Assembly: GCA_001818895.1 (NCBI GenBank)
Contig: MHLB01000061.1
Location: forward strand, 18,310 to 29,507
From: Candidatus Liptonbacteria bacterium RIFCSPLOWO2_01_FULL_53_13
GTDB lineage: Bacteria > Patescibacteriota > Minisyncoccia > UBA6257 > 2-01-FULL-56-20
Direction: 5' to 3'
DNA: 11,198 nucleotides
Shown here: one piece after another, positions 7,451-11,198 of the stretch
Numbering within the stretch: position 1 is the stretch's first letter
Layout of the letters: each line of letters begins with the position of its first letter
Notes under the pieces: model-generated
Database searches by the model: none
What the model was told of the DNA's origin: nothing
What the model saw: only the letters and a program-made list of their open reading frames with translations
Position numbers and translations under genes: made by a program

Positions 7451-7999
7451 CTATTCTCTCCAGTTGTAGAAATGGTCCTCCACGTCCACGCTGAATTCCG
7501 CGCCTCCGCGCGTTATCCATGTGACCACGCTTCTCGCGACAACTTCATCGGCCGAAGGGCGGACGATGGTGATTCTCCGCTTGAACCGGGACGGCTGTCC
7601 CGTGGCGTAGCCGTAGAGATGCGTTTCGGAATCGTAGTTCAGGAAATTATCCCCGTAGGCGGGAAGCGGCGCGGAGTCCCAATCTGTCCGATAGTCCAAT
7701 TCGTAATCTTTTCCGTGCTCAAATCCCCCGCTCCACGGAAGTTCTTGGATCGTATGCGCGTCAATAAGATTTTTTACGATTTCAATGCCCTCGGAGGCAA
7801 GGTTTGCCCCGACATATTCGTCCGCCGCCACGCGTGAAACGGAGAGCGACCGCGCGAGGAGCCCCATCACTCCCAAAAATCCCATGGTAAGCACGCCGAG
7901 CGCGACCATGGATTCCACAAGCGCTTGGCCGGAGCGAACAATCCGAACGTCCCGAATGACATCCGAATGCCCCGAATAAGATTGTGCGTTGTTTCTCAT
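7451..7999 (-). CDS. Type IV prepilin-like protein (PilV-like minor pilin)
   Basis: With the start at ATG 7999 the protein has 182 residues. A class III-type signal G24|QALVES with Glu at mature position 5 is followed by a hydrophobic helix (MVALGVLTMGFLGVMGLLA). The downstream helix contains ASEGIEIVKNLID, a pattern I associate with PilV-like minor pilins. It would be cleaved and methylated by a PilD peptidase such as the one at the right edge and assembled into a pilus at the membrane. QALVE instead of FTLVE is a variant, also reminiscent of TadE. An upstream ATG at 8047 would extend it by 16 residues but overlap the previous pilin by 41 nt, so 7999 (7-nt gap) is preferred. The 24-residue leader encodes an odd run of degenerate repeats. 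No clear Shine-Dalgarno. Confidence 0.8.
   Translation of the reverse strand: MRNNAQSYSGHSDVIRDVRIVRSGQALVESMVALGVLTMGFLGVMGLLARSLSVSRVAADEYVGANLASEGIEIVKNLIDAHTIQELPWSGGFEHGKDYELDYRTDWDSAPLPAYGDNFLNYDSETHLYGYATGQPSRFKRRITIVRPSADEVVARSVVTWITRGGAEFSVDVEDHFYNWRE
7934..7976. repeat. Degenerate short tandem repeat in the PilV-like leader region
   Basis: CCGAA recurs at 7943, 7952, 7963 and 7972, with a GCGAA at 7934, giving spacings of 9, 9, 11 and 9 nt. It encodes the Ser/Asp/Val/Arg-rich leader (GHSDVIRDVRIVRSG). It shares CCCGAATGAC (7951-7960) with the upstream pilin leader (8548-8557). Confidence 0.5.
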
Positions 8000-8006
8000 T
8001 TTGCGC

Positions 8007-8636
8007 TTAAAACGATACCTGCCCTCCGCTGTTGATCCCCACCGCATGTTCCAATGTGCCGTCTTCCGATGCGAGCAAGATCTTGTAATTTCCGTTCACG
8101 CGCGCCGTGCTCCTGAATAACAGCGTACGCGGATCGGGCGGAATGAACAGAATGTCGCTTATCCCGTCGGAAGCATCTTTGAACACGATTCCCTTGGGGA
8201 GAGAAAACGAATTAATTTCGTCATACCCCGCGTCTATATTGGATATCGTATTGCAATCTTCCAGCGTGCTCGCAAGGTATCTGAAAAACGTATACCGCCG
8301 CTCGGCATATGCAAGGTGGACTCCATACCCGCACACGGGCTCCGCAGGGCGGTATTCCACGAGCACCGATGCCGCTTTCGCGCGCTGAATCACTTGTGCA
8401 ATCTTCGCCGCTTCCACGGAAAGAGATACGAGGCGCCTGCCCGAACCCCCGTAGAGAATCACCATGCCCGAGAGAAGGCCCGTCACGCCGATGACGACGA
8501 GCATTTCAATGAGGGTGAACCCTTGACGGGCTTTTAGCTTTGGCCTGCCCGAATGACCCCAGCCCGACGATGTCATTCTGGCGGGGAAGTCCTTCGGTCG
8601 GGCGGGGCTTTTAGCTTTTAGAGAGAAAGAGAACAC
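8007..8636 (-). CDS. Type IV prepilin / pseudopilin, FimT/GspH-like
   Basis: This 209-residue protein has a textbook prepilin signal, RQG39|FTLIEMLVVIGVTGLLSGMV, with Glu at mature position 5 and a hydrophobic assembly helix. The next segment (EAAKIAQVIQRAKAASVLVE) and a beta-rich C-terminus fit the FimT/GspH pseudopilin family, which primes or tips pilus fibres. It would be cleaved by PilD after Gly39. The leader of 38-39 residues is longer than the usual 5-25. An internal ATG at residue 21 would give a 19-residue leader. GTG 8636 is preferred because a TGGTATAAT box lies exactly 6 nt before it. Much of the leader is encoded by repeat-like sequence between two 14-nt direct repeats. The PilV-like gene follows after 7 nt. 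Confidence 0.85.
   Translation of the reverse strand: MFSFSLKAKSPARPKDFPARMTSSGWGHSGRPKLKARQGFTLIEMLVVIGVTGLLSGMVILYGGSGRRLVSLSVEAAKIAQVIQRAKAASVLVEYRPAEPVCGYGVHLAYAERRYTFFRYLASTLEDCNTISNIDAGYDEINSFSLPKGIVFKDASDGISDILFIPPDPRTLLFRSTARVNGNYKILLASEDGTLEHAVGINSGGQVSF
8528..8618. repeat. 77-nt segment bounded by 14-nt direct repeats in the pilin leader
   Basis: GGGCTTTTAGCTTT occurs at 8528-8541 and again at 8605-8618, 77 nt apart. The two copies are read in different frames (…KLKA… and …LKAKS…), so the segment is not a simple in-frame duplication. The interval carries CCCGAATGAC and GC-rich repeat-like sequence. Confidence 0.65.
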
Positions 8637-8642
8637 GCAGTG

Positions 8643-8672
8643 ATTATACCACGCCGAGAAACTACTTGTCGC
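8643..8672 (-). promoter_or_regulatory. Promoter of the pilin pair, leaderless geometry
   Basis: On the minus strand TATAAT (8648-8643) is preceded by TGG (extended -10), and GCGACA (8672-8667) stands 18 bp upstream as a -35 with 4/6 matches. The -10 box ends exactly 6 nt before GTG 8636, so transcription should begin on the start codon. Confidence 0.75.
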
Positions 8673-8682
8673 ATAAGTTTCT
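8657..8682. promoter_or_regulatory. Inverted repeat surrounding the pilin -35 box
   Basis: AGAAACT (8657-8663) and AGTTTCT (8676-8682) are perfect inverted arms with a 12-nt gap that holds the -35 box. The placement suits a dimeric regulator. It could also be a transcript-end hairpin of the upstream 640-residue gene, but there is no T-run. Nothing else was seen in 8683-8761. Confidence 0.35.
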
Positions 8683-8761
8683 GCGCATTCCCATGGCCTG
8701 ATAACCCGAGATAACGTCCAAGGTGTTCAGGGTTTAAAACTGAATCAAGATTGCAAAGGGC

Positions 8762-10684
8762 CTAAGATTCAACATTCTTGCGGAGACGGAATACGAGCGA
8801 GCTATCGGGAAGCCATCTGCTGTCGGGACGGACGATGTAGGCGTGCAGCCACGGGTCAACGGCAGGGCGGCCGAGGCTGAAGACGCTCGGGTGGCCGTCG
8901 GAATCAAAAATTTGATTCATCGCAATACAGAGATATTCGCCCATGGGCTGATTGGTATATTGCAGGCGGTATTGCGGACCGGTTTCCGCGGGGCAAAGTT
9001 CCAATCCCAAGAACTCTGCTTTGTCGTATATCTCTTGCGTTGTTGCGCCATAAGGAAATCCGAGGTCTTTCACCGAGAGGCGCACAAGGACAATATCCTC
9101 CGGTTGTTCCAATGTTGCAAATTTCTTTCCCTCTATGTCATTCCCTTCAAGCATGCTCAAAGCCCACTGGCTTATGTTTATTTTTTTCTCATGATTCGCC
9201 TGTTCTATCTGCCGCTTGAGTTCTTCTTCTGATAAAGTGCCGCCCTTGATAGTGCGCCTGCCAATCCGCCCTTCCGGGAACGAGGTATAGATGTGCTCAA
9301 TGTCGTGCTTTTGGATGGCGCTAAAGATGCCGGACGCAAGTGGCCCGATATAGGCCTTCGTGTTCCCTTTGATATCGGCTAAGCTCCGCGCAATTTGGCC
9401 TTTATCGCACTCAAATACAATCGGCATATCTTCTTCGGAGTTCCTTTCTGCGCGAACTTTTTTGACGCGCGGATCGTTCGTCCCATAGCCAAAGCTCTCG
9501 ATGGGAGCATTGATCTCATAGAGGAAAACTAGATCGTCTTTTGTAAGCGCTTCGCCAGCTTCGGTTTTGTTCTTGATCGCGGTAAGTAGCGTCATATCGC
9601 GAGCTTTCTTCTCGTATCTTTTGCCGTCTGGGAGACCGGCGAGTTTTTCCTGAACGACACTGTTGATGTGGGAATCAAGATGCTCGTCTTCGGCAACGCC
9701 ACGGACTTCGGAGATAATCCCATTTTCACTCACCATAACCACGCGCGGAACGGTTGGCTTGCCTTCCTTGTCCAGGGAATAAAAAATCTCAAGGTCGTTT
9801 TCTTTAAGATACCTTTGTGCCATTGATTCGCCTCGCAGGCACCATCCGGTGCCATACGGGGCGATGGATTGAACGAGCCGGGTGGCATCGGACCCTTTTG
9901 GGTATTTTACCCACTTTCCTTCGGTGACGCTAAGCAGTTCCTCGGGAATGGGCTTGAACTCTTCAACGGCTAGGGCGTAGAGCTTGGCGAAGTTCTTCTG
10001 TTTGAGAAACTGGAAAAATCTTTGTTTTGTCCCTTCTTCTATGTCGTAGCCGAATTTAAGCGGTTCTCCTCTTGCTTGCCGCTCAAACGATTCAAGCACA
10101 ATAGCAAGGGCCTCGCGGTTCAGGTCGGGAAACGGGGCAATGGCTCCACCAGTCCGCTCGGAAAAAGATTTTTTCTTTTTGTCATATCGGCCCATCCGCA
10201 ATATGCTCCGAAAAGCGAAGTATTTGAGATAATCGGGATATTTTGCGTCTCCCGAAGAAAGATAATCAACCCATTGATCAAGGGAATTTTGTTGGTCGAC
10301 TATGATGGTTTCTGAAAGCTCTTTCCTTATCTCATCCGGTATGGCATCAAGAGGGCGGCCCTCTTCCTCGTGCCTCTTCTGGACGGATGCAAAATATGCT
10401 TCTGGAATATCCTCGGGCTTGATAACGAATCGCTCGTGCAAAGAACGTTTCAGCATTTCGAGATTCCTCCGTTGTCTGTCAAAATCCGCATGACCTTTCA
10501 GTTCGGGAGGGTGGATAACATTCTTCAGCCGGTCAAGATAATTCTCTATACGGATTTCGGCATCCTCTGCCGTACCTGTTGGAAGCTTCTTGCCGATACG
10601 TTTTTCCGTGCGCTTTGTGGCCGCCACCACTTCTGGGGCGTTATGCAAGCCATATTTTTCTCTAAGAAAACCAGGATTCTCCAT
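8762..10684 (-). CDS. Large conserved-looking protein of unknown function (640 aa)
   Basis: I do not recognise a named family. The protein is soluble, charged and largely helical, without a signal peptide or membrane segment. Its middle has a motif-like core at about 274-334: APYGTGWCLRGESMAQ, then EIFYSLD, PRVVMV and GIISEVRGV. The single-Cys GTGWC turn and the following strand pairs look like an enzyme or binding pocket, but that is inference. The last ~80 residues (FDSDGHPSVFSLGR...SRWLPDSSLVFRLRK) look like a separate beta-rich module with a Trp/Arg-rich end; I recall similar tails on other CPR orphan proteins, with low certainty. ATG 10684 is fixed by a TGTTATTAT box ending exactly 6 nt upstream. 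It sits between prepilin peptidase and prepilin genes, yet has its own promoter, so a pilus role is only possible. Confidence 0.85.
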   Translation of the reverse strand: MENPGFLREKYGLHNAPEVVAATKRTEKRIGKKLPTGTAEDAEIRIENYLDRLKNVIHPPELKGHADFDRQRRNLEMLKRSLHERFVIKPEDIPEAYFASVQKRHEEEGRPLDAIPDEIRKELSETIIVDQQNSLDQWVDYLSSGDAKYPDYLKYFAFRSILRMGRYDKKKKSFSERTGGAIAPFPDLNREALAIVLESFERQARGEPLKFGYDIEEGTKQRFFQFLKQKNFAKLYALAVEEFKPIPEELLSVTEGKWVKYPKGSDATRLVQSIAPYGTGWCLRGESMAQRYLKENDLEIFYSLDKEGKPTVPRVVMVSENGIISEVRGVAEDEHLDSHINSVVQEKLAGLPDGKRYEKKARDMTLLTAIKNKTEAGEALTKDDLVFLYEINAPIESFGYGTNDPRVKKVRAERNSEEDMPIVFECDKGQIARSLADIKGNTKAYIGPLASGIFSAIQKHDIEHIYTSFPEGRIGRRTIKGGTLSEEELKRQIEQANHEKKINISQWALSMLEGNDIEGKKFATLEQPEDIVLVRLSVKDLGFPYGATTQEIYDKAEFLGLELCPAETGPQYRLQYTNQPMGEYLCIAMNQIFDSDGHPSVFSLGRPAVDPWLHAYIVRPDSRWLPDSSLVFRLRKNVES

Positions 10685-10690
10685 GGCGCT

Positions 10691-10720
10691 ATAATAACAG
10701 GCAATATGCGTCTAGACCAA
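10691..10720 (-). promoter_or_regulatory. Promoter of the 640-residue gene, leaderless geometry
   Basis: The minus strand reads TTGGTC (10720-10715), 18 bp, then TATTAT (10696-10691) preceded by TGT, an extended -10. Exactly 6 nt separate the box from ATG 10684, so the mRNA should start at the start codon. Confidence 0.7.
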
Positions 10721-10812
10721 CCACGATATTATTTCGTTGTCCCGCTCGCCCGATAGTCGGCAAGCGTAGGCGGGGGTCCAGACGGAACAGGCAAGAGCTA
10801 GATTCCCGCCTT

Positions 10813-10843
10813 TCCTCCTTCACTATCCGAGTTACGGAGGACA
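10813..10843. repeat. Dispersed palindromic repeat, copy B
   Basis: This copy matches 3675-3706 at about 26 of 31 positions, and its ends are complementary (TCCTCC...GGAGGA). It sits in the 10721-10878 spacer after the peptidase gene. That spacer looks like stacked short GC-rich repeats (gggggtccag, attcccgcc) and contains no supported gene. Confidence 0.6.
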
Positions 10844-10878
10844 AACCACGGGGATGACGCAGGAAAATTGAGCACGCG

Positions 10879-11198
10879 CTAAAGAGGAATAAACGAAAAA
10901 TACCATCTCATAAGCGGTTCGCCGAAGAAGAACACGAGGGCGGCGCCGAGCGCGAGGAATGGTCCGAAAGGAACCGCGCTTTTCATTCCCGCCTGCCAAC
11001 GAGCATCGGCGGGCAGGCCGCCTTTTCGCAAAAATATGTGCCACAATCCGAAGAGCGAGCCGACAATGAAGGCGAGCGCGAATGAAATAAGCGCGTCGGG
11101 CCAGCCGAATACGATGCCGAGTACGGCGGCAAGTTTTACATCCCCGACTCCCATCCCTCTACCTTTGGTTACCAGCACAAGAAATCCGAAAAGGACAA
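10879..11198 (-). CDS. pilD: Prepilin peptidase (type IV leader peptidase, A24 family), C-terminal part
   Basis: The frame is open to the right edge, so the 5' end is missing; the visible 106 codons begin VLFGFLVLVTKGRGMGVGDV. GMGVGDVKLA is the second catalytic-aspartate motif (GxGDxK) of the A24 aspartyl peptidases, which cut type IV prepilins after the conserved Gly and methylate the new N-terminus at the inner membrane. Hydrophobic segments follow (VLGIVFGWPDALISFALAFI, then VPFGPFLALGAALVFFFG), with the PFGPFLALGA motif typical of the family's last helices. The insert GGLPADARWQAGM between helices is encoded by a hairpin-forming repeat. The first catalytic Asp is outside the window. The two prepilins about 2.5 kb downstream are likely substrates. 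Confidence 0.93.
   Translation of the reverse strand, partial: VLFGFLVLVTKGRGMGVGDVKLAAVLGIVFGWPDALISFALAFIVGSLFGLWHIFLRKGGLPADARWQAGMKSAVPFGPFLALGAALVFFFGEPLMRWYFSFIPL
10991..11018. repeat. Hairpin repeat embedded in the prepilin peptidase gene
   Basis: GCCTGCC (10991-10997) and GGCAGGC (11012-11018) form a 7-bp stem around a 14-nt loop that contains gagcatcggcg. It encodes the LPADARWQA cytoplasmic loop of the peptidase in frame and resembles the GC-rich palindromic elements elsewhere in the window. Confidence 0.5.

Noticed and set aside
8007..8047. Extended start of the PilV-like gene at ATG 8047
   Set aside because: It would overlap the preceding pilin by 41 nt and lengthen an already long leader; ATG 7999 gives a 7-nt gap and a 24-residue leader.

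Overview
The window looks like a piece of a Patescibacteria/CPR (Parcubacteria-like) genome. This is inferred from several signs together. All genes are tightly packed on the minus strand. Start sites are leaderless or lack a Shine-Dalgarno sequence. The tRNA has no encoded CCA. Small palindromic repeats are accepted in frame inside genes, for example the SLPKG-type element in ligA. A large CPR-style orphan protein sits beside type IV pilus genes. Nothing in the window gives a species. Reading with transcription means reading from high to low coordinates.

11198-8007: type IV pilus block plus an orphan. A prepilin peptidase (PilD-like, 5' end outside the window) is followed by a repeat-rich spacer, a 640-residue protein of unknown function, and two prepilins (FimT/GspH-like, then PilV-like). 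7429-4030: ligA (NAD+ DNA ligase with several in-frame repeat insertions and unusual active-site residues), a 37-codon ORF that resembles the tail of a BRCT domain, a HAD-like protein and a LAGLIDADG homing endonuclease follow one another with 3-nt gaps, ATGA overlaps or a 2-nt gap. 4044-3756: a tRNA-Asp(GTC) gene split between anticodon bases 35 and 36 by a compact 214-nt group I intron whose P1-P9 helices can be traced. The homing endonuclease is not inside the intron. It lies upstream, and its stop codon lies inside the tRNA D-arm. A strong hairpin follows the tRNA.

3554-2370: a compact, more AT-rich three-gene cluster encodes a GIY-YIG nuclease-like protein, a small KOW-like protein, and a 59-residue double zinc-ribbon protein joined by an ATGA overlap. 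2140-200: a type IV toxin-antitoxin module of the AbiE kind (AbiEi antitoxin, AbiEii nucleotidyltransferase toxin) has its own promoter and a palindrome over the -10 box. 161-1: the start of a PfkB-family carbohydrate kinase that runs off the left edge.

Functionally the window mixes housekeeping (ligase, tRNA-Asp, pilus assembly, sugar kinase) with accessory or selfish elements (AbiE, intron plus free-standing endonuclease, GIY-YIG cluster). The strongest observations are the intron-in-anticodon tRNA-Asp with an external overlapping endonuclease, the recurring TGnTATwAT-N6-start-codon promoter geometry that implies leaderless mRNAs, and the unusual ligA.
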